Part shown: piece by piece, positions 9,512-18,507 of the stretch
Position numbering within the stretch: position 1 is the first letter of the stretch
Layout of the letters: each line of letters opens with the position of its first letter
Source of the DNA: Sphingobacterium sp. PCS056
GTDB taxonomy: Bacteria; Bacteroidota; Bacteroidia; Sphingobacteriales; Sphingobacteriaceae
DNA: 64,000 nucleotides
Assembly (NCBI RefSeq): GCF_023273895.1
Contig: NZ_CP096883.1
Location: 4,526,001 to 4,590,000, forward strand
Direction: 5' to 3'
Translations under genes and position numbers: made by a program
The notes under the pieces: model-generated
Seen by the model: only the letters and a program-made list of their open reading frames with translations
What the model was told of the DNA's origin: nothing
The model's database searches: none

Positions 9512-9519
9512 CAAAGGTA
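9512..9519 (-). promoter_or_regulatory. -7 box of the S1/P1 nuclease gene
   Basis: On the minus strand the sequence is TACCTTTG, a full TAnnTTTG match, 19 nt before the ATG. No TTTG is seen at the -33 distance. Confidence 0.45.
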
Positions 9520-9559
9520 AAAATTACATCCTCAAATAAAACCCTATTCGCGTAACAAT

Positions 9560-10024
9560 TTAACTTTTAAAAATTTCAAATCCGTACTGTGCATCGCACC
9601 AGAATTCATCCAATGCCATTAATCGCGGCTTGAAGAAAGAGATAAGATCTGGCCAATCTTCTTGTTTAAAAATACTCTTTCCCTCCATAGTCGTGTAAAT
9701 CATGCTCACCAATTTGCCCTGCTCATCCATTACTTCTAAATCCCAAATCCACTCCTCTCCCAGTATGCTGGTCAACATAGTACGGTACTCTTCAAATTGC
9801 TCCCACAATAACGTTCGCATAGATATATCTTGATGGGTCCACTCGATGGCAATTAAAGCTACACGTTTATCTGCTTCCATTTTGAAGCGAAGATGTTTAA
9901 TTCCCGTCCTATAGTTTACCCAATTGATCTTCTCACCATCTGCAGAAGTGTGTAATGCCATATACTGCCCAAATCGGGTCCAAAAAGTTTCCTTTAATTG
10001 TTTTACTTCTTCTCTTGAATACAC
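9560..10024 (-). CDS. DUF4268 domain protein
   Basis: A cytoplasmic protein of about 154 residues. The pattern YSREEVKQLKETFWTRFGQYM, then NWVNYRTGIKHLRFKM and a late FKPRLMALDEFW, matches DUF4268, a domain found alone in Bacteroidota and fused to endonuclease-like domains elsewhere. There is no ATG at the family's usual N-terminus; the GTG at 10024 gives the expected start ahead of YSREE, while an upstream TTG at 10078 would add 18 residues of poor fit. Function unknown. It is divergent from the lipocalin gene. Confidence 0.75.
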   Translation of the reverse strand: MYSREEVKQLKETFWTRFGQYMALHTSADGEKINWVNYRTGIKHLRFKMEADKRVALIAIEWTHQDISMRTLLWEQFEEYRTMLTSILGEEWIWDLEVMDEQGKLVSMIYTTMEGKSIFKQEDWPDLISFFKPRLMALDEFWCDAQYGFEIFKS

Positions 10025-10156
10025 CGCGTTAAATTTTGAAATAACGAAATTACTACTTTTATTTTCATAAAGCACCAAACATTCAGATCCACTTTGGCGT
10101 TTTTATTGCATATCATATTCGAAACACTTCATAATTTTAGAATAAATCATAAAACG

Positions 10157-10690
10157 ATGGATAAGAAAAAATCACTACTCTTACTTGCCACTACTGCCGT
10201 AGTAACATTAGTTTACAATGCATTGAAGCCTGTCAAATCGAAGGTGAAAGTTGTCGAGCCTTTTGATATCGATCGTTACTTAGGTAAATGGTATGAAATC
10301 GCACGATTAGATTTTAAATGGGAAAAAGGTTTATCTCAGGTAACTGCGACTTATAACAAGAACGATGATGGAAGTATTGCTGTCAATAACCAAGGCTTTC
10401 TTGATCACAAAAATAAATGGAAACAGTCCATTGGTAAAGCGAAATTTAAGGATTCGCCAAAAAAAGGGGCTTTAAAAGTATCTTTTTTTGGTCCTTTTTA
10501 TAGTGGTTATCATGTCGTAAAACTTGATCATAATTATCAATATGCACTGGTTTTTGGTGATAATTTGGACTATATGTGGATACTGTCGCGAGAAAAAAAT
10601 ATACCAGATGAAGTGAAATTAGCTTATCTGGAGTATGCTCGAAAATCTGGCTTTGCTATTGAGAACTTGGTTTGGACTCAACAAGATTAA
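10157..10690 (+). CDS. blc: Bacterial lipocalin (Blc family)
   Basis: A small lipid-binding envelope protein of 177 residues. An N-terminal hydrophobic helix (LLLLATTAVVTLVYNAL) should export or anchor it; there is no lipobox Cys, unlike E. coli Blc. The lipocalin signature YLGKWYEIARLD lies near residues 43-54, followed by VTATYNKNDDGSIAVNNQG and the late LDYMWILSRE, all typical of Blc. The ATG at 10157 is preferred to an in-frame TTG at 10094 because it opens directly into the charged-then-hydrophobic export signal. Its stop shares TTAA with the convergent gene. Confidence 0.9.
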   Translation: MDKKKSLLLLATTAVVTLVYNALKPVKSKVKVVEPFDIDRYLGKWYEIARLDFKWEKGLSQVTATYNKNDDGSIAVNNQGFLDHKNKWKQSIGKAKFKDSPKKGALKVSFFGPFYSGYHVVKLDHNYQYALVFGDNLDYMWILSREKNIPDEVKLAYLEYARKSGFAIENLVWTQQD

Positions 10691-10992
10691 CCAAAAATTG
10701 GTTTTAAAACACTATAATCAAGAGTTGGATCTTGTGCAAAAACTTGAGCCAGCTCTTCTCTATCTTCTTTTGTGATCACCCCGCCAACACCTATATTATA
10801 TAATTCAAGCAAATATAAAGAACCTTCAAGTTTGTTTTGATAGTTTAAAATTGCACTTCCAACATAAAAATTTAAGACAGATACGGCATATTCACCAAAA
10901 ACATCAAATCCAAATCCAGTAGTTGATTGTACTGCAAAACGCATGTATTTTTCAAAGTCAGATTTTAAAATTTCTTTTAACTTTTGTTCCAT
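10687..10992 (-). CDS. Small protein of unknown function
   Basis: A 101-residue acidic, probably cytoplasmic protein without signal peptide or membrane segment. It begins MEQKLKEILKSDFEKYMRF, has a central FGEYAVSVLNFYVGSAI segment and an acidic helix with KEDREELAQVFAQ. I do not recognise a family. The ATG at 10992 is preferred to an in-frame GTG at 10998. Convergent with the lipocalin gene, sharing the four bases TTAA for both stops. The long open frame with clean protein-like composition supports a real gene. Confidence 0.65.
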   Translation of the reverse strand: MEQKLKEILKSDFEKYMRFAVQSTTGFGFDVFGEYAVSVLNFYVGSAILNYQNKLEGSLYLLELYNIGVGGVITKEDREELAQVFAQDPTLDYSVLKPIFG

Positions 10993-11017
10993 ACTCACAA
11001 AAATGCAATTTTATTAT

Positions 11018-11064
11018 GAATTAAAAAAAGGAGGCGAATATGCTTCGCCTCCTTTTTTTAATTC
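11018..11064 (-). terminator. Strong terminator downstream of the DUF937-OmpA gene
   Basis: A perfect 21-bp stem with a 5-nt loop (arms 11018-11038 and 11044-11064), with GGAGGCGAA next to the loop and A/T runs outside. It lies 12 nt beyond the OmpA-family stop on the minus strand and just upstream of the small gene at 10687-10992. Confidence 0.85.
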
Positions 11065-11076
11065 GAAAATTGAAAT

Positions 11077-12615
11077 TTATCGTACACTTACGGCAACAAT
11101 ACGATCCAATATGCGCTCAGATTCAGGTGCATCAGCCGCGGCTTTTGCAAACTCAGAGCCATACCCTTCTGCTCCAATCACTTGACTACTCGGTCCTTTG
11201 CCTACCAAATATACTTGAACTACTTGAGCACGGTCGGTAGATAATTTTTTATTAAAATCTTCATTTCCAGTTTTATCTGTATATCCTCCAATTTTAATGG
11301 TCGCCTCTGGAAATGCTTTCAAAATGGCTGCTAAATTTTCTAATTGCACTTGACTTTCTGGCAATACTTTAGCCGTGCCTGTTTCAAAATTCAAATTATC
11401 AAAATTAAACCATTTATCTTTTAATTGATCTTCGCTCATAGATTTATAATCCGTTTTTAGAAACTGAACCAGTTGATCTTCAATTCCGCCCTTATAAGCT
11501 TTTAATTTAACCCCATCAGGTAAAATAACTTCTAAACTTTCTCTTACTACAGGAACAACTGCAACAACAGTGGTACCCGTATCTACAACCGTTCTTTCAA
11601 CACTATCAGTGGCTGCAACTTGATCCTTATCTCCTTTGCAACCTTTTCCAAATAGGAACCATAGAACCGCAATGATAACAATTGGTATCAAGATCTTCCA
11701 GATTCCACCACCACCTGATGGTGGGGTTTCGGTATGCAAAGGATCAACAGTTGGCCCAGCTGGACGAGGCGGTATAATAGGCACATGATCAATTGGAGGC
11801 ACTACAGGTGGTACAACAGTTAACGGGTCATCATGGGTTGCTTCCGCAGGAGGAACAACTGGTGGGGTCACCACAGTCAATTCTTCATCCTTGGCAACGG
11901 CCTCATCTGTGACGTCGGTTGGATGACTAATCGTTGGTTCGTCCTTTTTATCAAGAGGAACTGATACGAGGATAGCTTCTACTGGTTTATCAGATACAGG
12001 GTTATCAGGTATTGAACTTTCATCCGCTACTCGGTCAGTTGTCGATGATGTTATCTGATCATCATGAGCAAACGAAGTTCCAAATGCTGCAAGACCTAGA
12101 CCTGATGGTAAAGCCGCTGTAAAATGATGCTTATTTTCATCCAGCAATCTACCTATGGAACTTACGCTCCAATTGGTTCCATTTTGTGTCAAACTTGAAA
12201 ATACAGCAGGTAGGGATAGATTCAATAATTTTTCAACAGTCGATCCGTTGCTACCAACAAAACTTGCTATCGACGAAATAATCGTATTCAGTTTATCTCC
12301 AAAAATAGAACTTAGCAGGTCATTATGATGTGGTTCCAAAGGCTCTGCATCTACCAACCCGTTGATGCGACCTGTTTCTGAATTTGTCTTTAAGAAATCA
12401 CTAAAATTAAAATCTCCATAATATTGTTTTGCTTTTTCAACAACAGAACTTAAACCTATCCCTGATTCCTTTTGTAAACCAATAAAAACAGTAGGCACAA
12501 TTGCATCCATTGCAGTCCTTACATTTTCTTTATCTTCTCCTACGGAATTACCGAGCTTAGACAAGATATCATCGTTAAAAAATTCTTTAGCAGAATTTAA
12601 AAGATTCATTTCCAT
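11077..12615 (-). CDS. DUF937 (YidB-like) and OmpA-domain envelope protein
   Basis: A 512-residue protein joining an N-terminal DUF937/YidB-like region (about residues 1-165, starting MEMNLLNSAKEFFND), a long Pro/Val/Asp-rich linker (about 180-300), one membrane helix (IWKILIPIVIIAVLWFLF) and a C-terminal OmpA domain (about 395-512). The OmpA domain has the peptidoglycan-binding pattern with GYTDKTG and LSTDRAQVV, including the Asp and Arg that contact diaminopimelate. There is no cleavable signal peptide, so the single helix should anchor it in the inner membrane with the OmpA domain in the periplasm. Start chosen at ATG 12615. Confidence 0.88.
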   Translation of the reverse strand: MEMNLLNSAKEFFNDDILSKLGNSVGEDKENVRTAMDAIVPTVFIGLQKESGIGLSSVVEKAKQYYGDFNFSDFLKTNSETGRINGLVDAEPLEPHHNDLLSSIFGDKLNTIISSIASFVGSNGSTVEKLLNLSLPAVFSSLTQNGTNWSVSSIGRLLDENKHHFTAALPSGLGLAAFGTSFAHDDQITSSTTDRVADESSIPDNPVSDKPVEAILVSVPLDKKDEPTISHPTDVTDEAVAKDEELTVVTPPVVPPAEATHDDPLTVVPPVVPPIDHVPIIPPRPAGPTVDPLHTETPPSGGGGIWKILIPIVIIAVLWFLFGKGCKGDKDQVAATDSVERTVVDTGTTVVAVVPVVRESLEVILPDGVKLKAYKGGIEDQLVQFLKTDYKSMSEDQLKDKWFNFDNLNFETGTAKVLPESQVQLENLAAILKAFPEATIKIGGYTDKTGNEDFNKKLSTDRAQVVQVYLVGKGPSSQVIGAEGYGSEFAKAAADAPESERILDRIVAVSVR

Positions 12616-12937
12616 AATGTTCAAATTTTAGTTTATCTTTTTAGTATAGTCAACACTGCATTTTTTAAGTATGATTTCACAATGTCACTTTGTTGTAACA
12701 ATTATATGCTAAGAATTGTTTTATTTCAATAGATCAGACTTATAATGATCAACACTGATCAATCGGATTTCCCTGAAAACCATAATTAATATAGACGCAA
12801 TCGATTGTTTGATTTTCAACATTTTATTTATGGGAAAATATATTTATTTTCAACAAATTATTAACCGAATTGATTTTGTCTGAAAGCAATTGTTAACACA
12901 TTTATCAGGCAACTTAACCAAGCAAATAAACCTTATA
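12616..12937. other. Divergent intergenic region, promoters not resolved
   Basis: AT-rich 322-nt spacer between the divergent DUF937-OmpA and propeller genes. No convincing TAnnTTTG box, hairpin or short gene was seen; a near match with one extra base (TAAAATTTG) lies just ahead of the OmpA-family start on the minus strand. Confidence 0.5.
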
Positions 12938-14095
12938 ATGCGATTTTTATTATTGTGTCTTGCAGGGCTATTACTACAGCCAGATTCTCTTGTAGCCCAA
13001 CGTCTTATTTATTCTAAAGATATTCCTGTTGAAAAAATACGTATCGTTCCTGAAACAGCATTGGGAGGCACGATCAATGAACGTATCAGCGACTTGGAAT
13101 ATATACCTTTAAAAGCGAACAAAAATCAACTACTGGATCAAGCATACACTTGCATATTATCGAATAATCGGATCGGTATACTTTCGGGTAAAGGTCATTT
13201 GTACCTTTATAACATACAAGGCGATTTAATTAAAATTTTCGATCAAATACCAGGTGTTAAAAAAATAAAGGAGGATAATTTATTTTTTAACCATATCACA
13301 ACAACAGAAAAAGGCTTCCGTCTCACACAAGGCATGCGCTATGTCAATGTGGATTGGGATGGAAACCTAATTGACACCATAACAATCAAAGAGGACACAA
13401 CCAGTCACTATACGACTACCATTGGAAATTCTTCATGGCATTACTCAGTTCCACAATTTCATAATAAAAAAATTATGGAAACCAAAACCCTCAGTCAGGG
13501 AGATCGTACAATCGTGACTTACCAGAAAATGGATAGTATTTTCCAACCGTACAATTCCTATAGTTCCTTAAGCGAGATTCAAAAGAATAATAAAGCATAT
13601 GCCAAGTTTACTTACAGTACCCATCTTTTCGAATTAGATTCGTCGGGAGTTTCAAAAGTATATCAATTTATATTCCCCTTAAAAAACACTTTAAATCTCG
13701 AGGAAGTAATCAAATTGAAAGATTTTATGCCAGTAATTCAGTATATGAATGCGCATCAAAGTGTGATTACAGGTATTGGTGACGTTTTTCCTTATCGCGA
13801 TTATTTAATGGTACAATTACAGCTGAAGGGCAATTTTACGATCGCTATTAATATGAAAACCAAGGAAATCATTGGTCTAAGAAATATCATTCCAAACAAA
13901 GATAATGACTACCTCGCTTTTATGAACCGCAATATCTTAGGTACCGATGGAGAGTATCTGTATTCTATTTTATTTCCAGAAGATATACGTCAAGCCATCG
14001 GTAAATCCATTGATGAACGCCATCCCGTTAGTGATCACCTTAAGGCATTAGAAAAAGTCAATAACCCAATTTTTGTACGTTTCAAATTAAAATAA
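12938..14095 (+). CDS. Secreted 6-bladed beta-propeller-like protein
   Basis: A 385-residue exported protein. The signal peptide (MRFLLLCLAGLLLQPDSLVAQ) supports the ATG at 12938 over an in-frame TTG at 12890. The mature part is beta-rich and contains the opening seen in the Bacteroidota 6-bladed propeller family: a Glu-rich strand, then ISDLEYIPLKANKNQLLDQAY, then KGHLYLYNIQGDLIKIF. Five nucleotides separate it from the large outer-membrane protein gene downstream, so the two form an operon and probably work together at the cell surface. Ligand unknown; the repeat count was not verified. Confidence 0.75.
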   Translation: MRFLLLCLAGLLLQPDSLVAQRLIYSKDIPVEKIRIVPETALGGTINERISDLEYIPLKANKNQLLDQAYTCILSNNRIGILSGKGHLYLYNIQGDLIKIFDQIPGVKKIKEDNLFFNHITTTEKGFRLTQGMRYVNVDWDGNLIDTITIKEDTTSHYTTTIGNSSWHYSVPQFHNKKIMETKTLSQGDRTIVTYQKMDSIFQPYNSYSSLSEIQKNNKAYAKFTYSTHLFELDSSGVSKVYQFIFPLKNTLNLEEVIKLKDFMPVIQYMNAHQSVITGIGDVFPYRDYLMVQLQLKGNFTIAINMKTKEIIGLRNIIPNKDNDYLAFMNRNILGTDGEYLYSILFPEDIRQAIGKSIDERHPVSDHLKALEKVNNPIFVRFKLK

Positions 14096-14100
14096 TCTTC

Positions 14101-16902
14101 ATGATATATACTTATATCCGCTATATCCTGCTTACATGTTTTTGTATAGGTTCTTTATACGCACAGACTAAAATTCAGGGAATAGCAATCGATACACTAC
14201 ACAAAAATGTACTACGCTCCGCATCTGTTTCTATTTATGAAAAAGGTAAATCGTCTGTCGAAAAAGTAACTTTGACTGATAGTTACGGAAAATTTGTGAT
14301 TAATGATCTGTCTATTAATAAATCTTATCTATTAGAAATTCGGTATCAAGGTTTTCAAAAAGCCTTGCGTGAGTTTGCGCTCACAAAAAACCAAGAAAAA
14401 GACTTTGGGAAAATTCACTTGGCTTTTGTCGAAAATCAGCTTGAAGAAGTTGAAATCATGCCTCCAGTACGTATGAATGGCGATACGATCGAATTCAATG
14501 CCGATGCATTCCAATTGGATAGCAATGCCGTCGTCGAAGATTTACTTCGTAAACTTCCGGGTATAGTGGTTTGGGGAGATGGTAGCCTTACTTATAACGG
14601 ACGAGAAATACCAAATGTATTGGTCAATGGTAAGGAGTTTTTTGGTAATGATAAAGCCATTGTATTGCAAAATCTTTCGAAAGATGCCGTAAAAAAACTG
14701 CAGGTATATGATAAGCGTAATGAGAAAGAAAAAGATGAGAACCCGCTAGATGTGAAATATGAAATGAATGTTTCTTTAAAAAAAGGTAAGGAAAATATGT
14801 ACTTTGGAAATATATCAATAGGTCTAGGAACTAAAAACCGCTATCAGCAACATGCCAACTTCAATCTATCTAGAGGAAAATCTCAATTTACTTTGGGCTA
14901 TTCTGGGAATAACAGTAACAAAAACCTACAAAACATGGATCAACTATTGAAAAACACCAGTTTTAAGGGGGTGGGTATCAATGCTGATTTTGATTCTGAT
15001 TTTTTAAGCTCAGGTATCAATAATCAACACGTTTTGGGTTCAAGGTACCAATATGATATCATCGGAACTAATGAAGTAAACCGTAAACACAATATCATCG
15101 GAAATGTATTATCACGTTGGGACAACATAAGTAATGAAAATCACTCTACAACTACACTACTAGCCGAGGAACAAAACAATAATACTCGCACCAATGATAA
15201 CCGAAGTGAAAACCATCGTCAAAATCAGCAAATGGACTTCAAATACATCAATACGGGCGGAAAAATAGGTACAAGACAAAACAGTGTTACGGCTAACATA
15301 ATTGCATCTCAGCAAAAAAACAAAGAAGAATCGGCTGGCATTGATCAATACAATTACGTAAACAATCATGCACAAAATACATATAGCAACCATGCTAACA
15401 ATGAGGTTCGAAAACTTAATTTCAGTTCTAATTTTGATCTATATGGTGTTAATTCAAGTCCTAATATGTCGGTGTATACAAAGCGAGATAAAGCGTTTTG
15501 GAAGTTAATAAGCTATGGTTTACAACTAAATAGTGATATCAATGAACAATACAATAAAAATGAACGGAAGACTAACTACGTTAATTACGACAACGACAGT
15601 CTCAACCGTAATGATCATCGTCTCTACGATAACAACTTGAAAGAGCAAACGCATGATATCCAATTCACGGTTAGCTACAATAGATGGAAGTTCATACAAA
15701 AATTAAATTACTACCATACCAATACAGACAATCAAGTCCACAATTTGATTGAGAACCAAATGGAACAGAATACTGATCTCACGCATGTGAGTACTTTTAA
15801 TCGGCTTCAGTATCAACCTGCTATCAGCTACTCAAAAAGTCTAGGGTATAAAAACATGCAAGGCAGATACAACAGCTCAATGAATCTTGCTATAACGCTA
15901 GGTACCCGCATCCATAATGAAAAAAATAGTTCTACATTGGATTATCGGAATCTTGAACAACATTACTTCACCTTTTTGCCCACTGTCAGAATCAACAAAT
16001 ACTATAATAAAAATGGGAAATACTACATGTATAGTTCTATAAATATCGAATATGATGAAGAATATCCCGACTTAGACCGACTGCGCCCTATCTATGATAA
16101 TAGCCATGTAGCGTACCGCTATTTTGGAGCCGAATTTCTTAATAAAACCAATCGTAGCCGTGTATCATTAAACACAAGTTATAACGAACAGCGTCAACAT
16201 GGTTATACTGGAAATCTAAATTTAAGCTTTACACTTTACAAAAATGGTTTAACAGACAGTATTGTTTACGCACCTGGTCAGCAACAGAATTATGTTACAC
16301 AAGTTAGCGATCTTATACAGCTCTTCAATTTTTCTGGATATATAAACAAATCCTATTTGATCGGTAAAAATCAAACACTGAATATGCGATTAAATACAAG
16401 TATCAACTTGGGTAATAAGTTTCAATATATTGATCAGGAAAAACAGGAAATGATTACCAATGGACAGAACATCCAGTTGAATACATATTATACCTTAATA
16501 GACCGCTATCAGATAGGTTGGACAAACAGTTGGAATCGCTACAGTAGACATAATAAATTGGTAAATAGCAATAATGATTATGTGTCCAATTTTTGGAGTT
16601 CTGGCCTAAGTATGAGCTACTCCTTAACCAAACGCTGGCAGATCAATAGCAATGCCACGAGCCGCCTATCCACATCGAGAGGGTACAAAGATCATGCACT
16701 CATCTGGAATGCTAACACCAGTTATCGCATCATGAAGGGAAACAATCTTGAAATAAAATTAGCTACCTATGATCTTTTAAAAGAAAATAAAGGACTATAT
16801 GTGAATAATGGACTTACGGAGTTTACACAAGGCTATCGTAACAATTTAACGCAATATGTGATGCTGTCACTAAGTTATTTCCCGAGGAAATTTGGATTAT
16901 AA
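14101..16902 (+). CDS. Large outer-membrane beta-barrel protein with carboxypeptidase-like and plug domains
   Basis: A 933-residue outer-membrane protein. After a signal peptide (to SLYAQ) comes a carboxypeptidase-D regulatory-like domain (about residues 24-110), then a plug-like region with VVEDLLRKLPGIVVWGDGSLTYNG and VLVNGKEFFG (about 145-185), and a long barrel rich in Asn/Tyr beta-strands ending in an aromatic-rich strand (LSYFPRKFGL). It belongs with the outer membrane beta-barrel family related to TonB receptors; no clear TonB box was seen. It is the second gene of the operon with the propeller protein. Substrate unknown. Confidence 0.85.
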   Translation: MIYTYIRYILLTCFCIGSLYAQTKIQGIAIDTLHKNVLRSASVSIYEKGKSSVEKVTLTDSYGKFVINDLSINKSYLLEIRYQGFQKALREFALTKNQEKDFGKIHLAFVENQLEEVEIMPPVRMNGDTIEFNADAFQLDSNAVVEDLLRKLPGIVVWGDGSLTYNGREIPNVLVNGKEFFGNDKAIVLQNLSKDAVKKLQVYDKRNEKEKDENPLDVKYEMNVSLKKGKENMYFGNISIGLGTKNRYQQHANFNLSRGKSQFTLGYSGNNSNKNLQNMDQLLKNTSFKGVGINADFDSDFLSSGINNQHVLGSRYQYDIIGTNEVNRKHNIIGNVLSRWDNISNENHSTTTLLAEEQNNNTRTNDNRSENHRQNQQMDFKYINTGGKIGTRQNSVTANIIASQQKNKEESAGIDQYNYVNNHAQNTYSNHANNEVRKLNFSSNFDLYGVNSSPNMSVYTKRDKAFWKLISYGLQLNSDINEQYNKNERKTNYVNYDNDSLNRNDHRLYDNNLKEQTHDIQFTVSYNRWKFIQKLNYYHTNTDNQVHNLIENQMEQNTDLTHVSTFNRLQYQPAISYSKSLGYKNMQGRYNSSMNLAITLGTRIHNEKNSSTLDYRNLEQHYFTFLPTVRINKYYNKNGKYYMYSSINIEYDEEYPDLDRLRPIYDNSHVAYRYFGAEFLNKTNRSRVSLNTSYNEQRQHGYTGNLNLSFTLYKNGLTDSIVYAPGQQQNYVTQVSDLIQLFNFSGYINKSYLIGKNQTLNMRLNTSINLGNKFQYIDQEKQEMITNGQNIQLNTYYTLIDRYQIGWTNSWNRYSRHNKLVNSNNDYVSNFWSSGLSMSYSLTKRWQINSNATSRLSTSRGYKDHALIWNANTSYRIMKGNNLEIKLATYDLLKENKGLYVNNGLTEFTQGYRNNLTQYVMLSLSYFPRKFGL

Positions 16903-17031
16903 GAGATGCTGTAGACCCTATTTGATCAAAAATCAAAAAAAATTAACAATAAGCAAATATGGCTTTACTATATTAGTCCATTAATACATAAATATTTAAA
17001 TTTAATACCAACATTCATTTTAACTTTAGAC

Positions 17032-18444
17032 ATGATTAAACGTACATTCGCAACCGCATTTTTCTACTTAGCATCACTATCCATTTTATTTGCTCAAAAT
17101 AAACCGAAATATATATTCTACATGATCGGCGACGGTATGGGATTGAATCAGGTAAATTCAACAGAAGTATATCTGGCAGATCTTGAAAATCGGATCGGTG
17201 TGAAGCCACTAATTTTTTCACAATTCCCGATCGCTACTTTTGCATCTACATATTCTCTTTCTAATGGTATTACAGATTCCGCAGCAGGTGGTACAGCCCT
17301 TGCGGTCGGCTCTAAAACAAAAAATGGTGTGATTGGAATGGATTCTACACAAACGAAACCACTAAAAAGCATCGCATATGCAGCTAAAGAGAAAGGACTA
17401 AAAGTAGGCATTACAACAAGTGTAAGTATTGATCATGCTACTCCCGCTTCATTTTATGCACACCAAACCAACAGAAACAAGTATTATGAAATTGCAACAG
17501 ATATCACAAAATCAAATTTTGACTTTTTTGCTGGATCTGGATTTTTAAAGCATAATACCAATGCTGCTAAAGAATCTGTTACTCCTATCTTTAACCTATT
17601 TGAGAAATCGGGATATACATTAGCATTCGGAAAATCAGATTATAATCGTTTAAAAACAAAAGCGAACAAGATGATCTTGATGAATAATAAAGATACTGAT
17701 CCAGAATCTTTAAAATTTGCGATTGACCAAAAAGATGGTGATCTAAATCTTAAAGATATAACGGAAGTAGCAATTGAATCGCTTACTAAAAATAATGACA
17801 AAGGCTTTTTCTTAATGGTCGAGGGCGGCAAGATTGATTGGTCAAGCCATAGCAATGACGCTGCTACCACACTGCACGAGGTGATCGATTTCAATAATGC
17901 CGTTCAGGTAGCTTATGATTTCTACTTAAAATACCCAGAAGAAACACTTATCATCATTACTGCTGACCATGAAACTGGTGGCATGACATTGGGTACGGGA
18001 AGTAGTAATCTAAACTTTAAAGCTCTTGCTAATCAAAAAGTTTCACAAGGAGAACTCTCTAAGATAATTTCTAAATTACGAATAAATCAACCGAATGCTA
18101 CTTGGGAACAAATCAAAACTGTATTGTCAGATCATCTGGGATTATGGACTCAAGTTAAAGTCAATGCAAATCAAGAGAAAGCAATCTTTGATGCTTATGA
18201 AAATAGTTTTATCAAACATGTTAATGCAACTGAAAAAAGCCTCTATGCGAATGACGACAAGCTGGTTTCGATAGCTGTTAAAACTTTAAATGAAGTTGCT
18301 AATATTTCTTGGGGATCTGGTAATCACTCTGCAGGTTATGTTCCTATTTATGCTATAGGAGCTGGATCAGAACTGTTTACACATAAGATGGAAAATATCG
18401 ATATTCCTAAAAAAATAGCACAAGCTGCAGACTTGAGCTTATAA
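17032..18444 (+). CDS. Secreted alkaline phosphatase (PhoA superfamily)
   Basis: A 470-residue periplasmic or secreted metal-dependent phosphomonoesterase that would release phosphate from organic esters. A signal peptide ends at LFAQ. The metal-binding MIGDGMG motif lies at residues 32-37, the catalytic Ser is S83 in ITDSAAGGTA, and later metal ligands are visible in EGGKIDWSSHSND, TADHETGG and GNHSAGY. The full set is present, so it should be active. No Pho box was recognised upstream. It is convergent with terC across a 48-bp palindrome. Confidence 0.93.
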   Translation: MIKRTFATAFFYLASLSILFAQNKPKYIFYMIGDGMGLNQVNSTEVYLADLENRIGVKPLIFSQFPIATFASTYSLSNGITDSAAGGTALAVGSKTKNGVIGMDSTQTKPLKSIAYAAKEKGLKVGITTSVSIDHATPASFYAHQTNRNKYYEIATDITKSNFDFFAGSGFLKHNTNAAKESVTPIFNLFEKSGYTLAFGKSDYNRLKTKANKMILMNNKDTDPESLKFAIDQKDGDLNLKDITEVAIESLTKNNDKGFFLMVEGGKIDWSSHSNDAATTLHEVIDFNNAVQVAYDFYLKYPEETLIIITADHETGGMTLGTGSSNLNFKALANQKVSQGELSKIISKLRINQPNATWEQIKTVLSDHLGLWTQVKVNANQEKAIFDAYENSFIKHVNATEKSLYANDDKLVSIAVKTLNEVANISWGSGNHSAGYVPIYAIGAGSELFTHKMENIDIPKKIAQAADLSL

Positions 18445-18453
18445 TAATCTTTA

Positions 18454-18501
18454 AATTAAGCAAAACGGGATATCACATGTGATATCCCGTTTTGCTTAAT
18501 T
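18454..18501. terminator. 48-bp perfect palindrome, bidirectional terminator
   Basis: Arms of 24 nt (18454-18477 and 18478-18501) are perfectly complementary with no spacer base, centred on CACATGTG and containing ACGGGATATC. It lies 9 nt after the phosphatase stop and 6 nt after the terC stop, so it can end both convergent transcripts. Confidence 0.8.
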
Positions 18502-18507
18502 ATTTAC

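Noticed and set aside
17148-17894. Minus-strand frames within the alkaline phosphatase gene
   Set aside because: All conserved phosphatase motifs are on the plus strand; the minus-strand products look like translations of reversed coding sequence.
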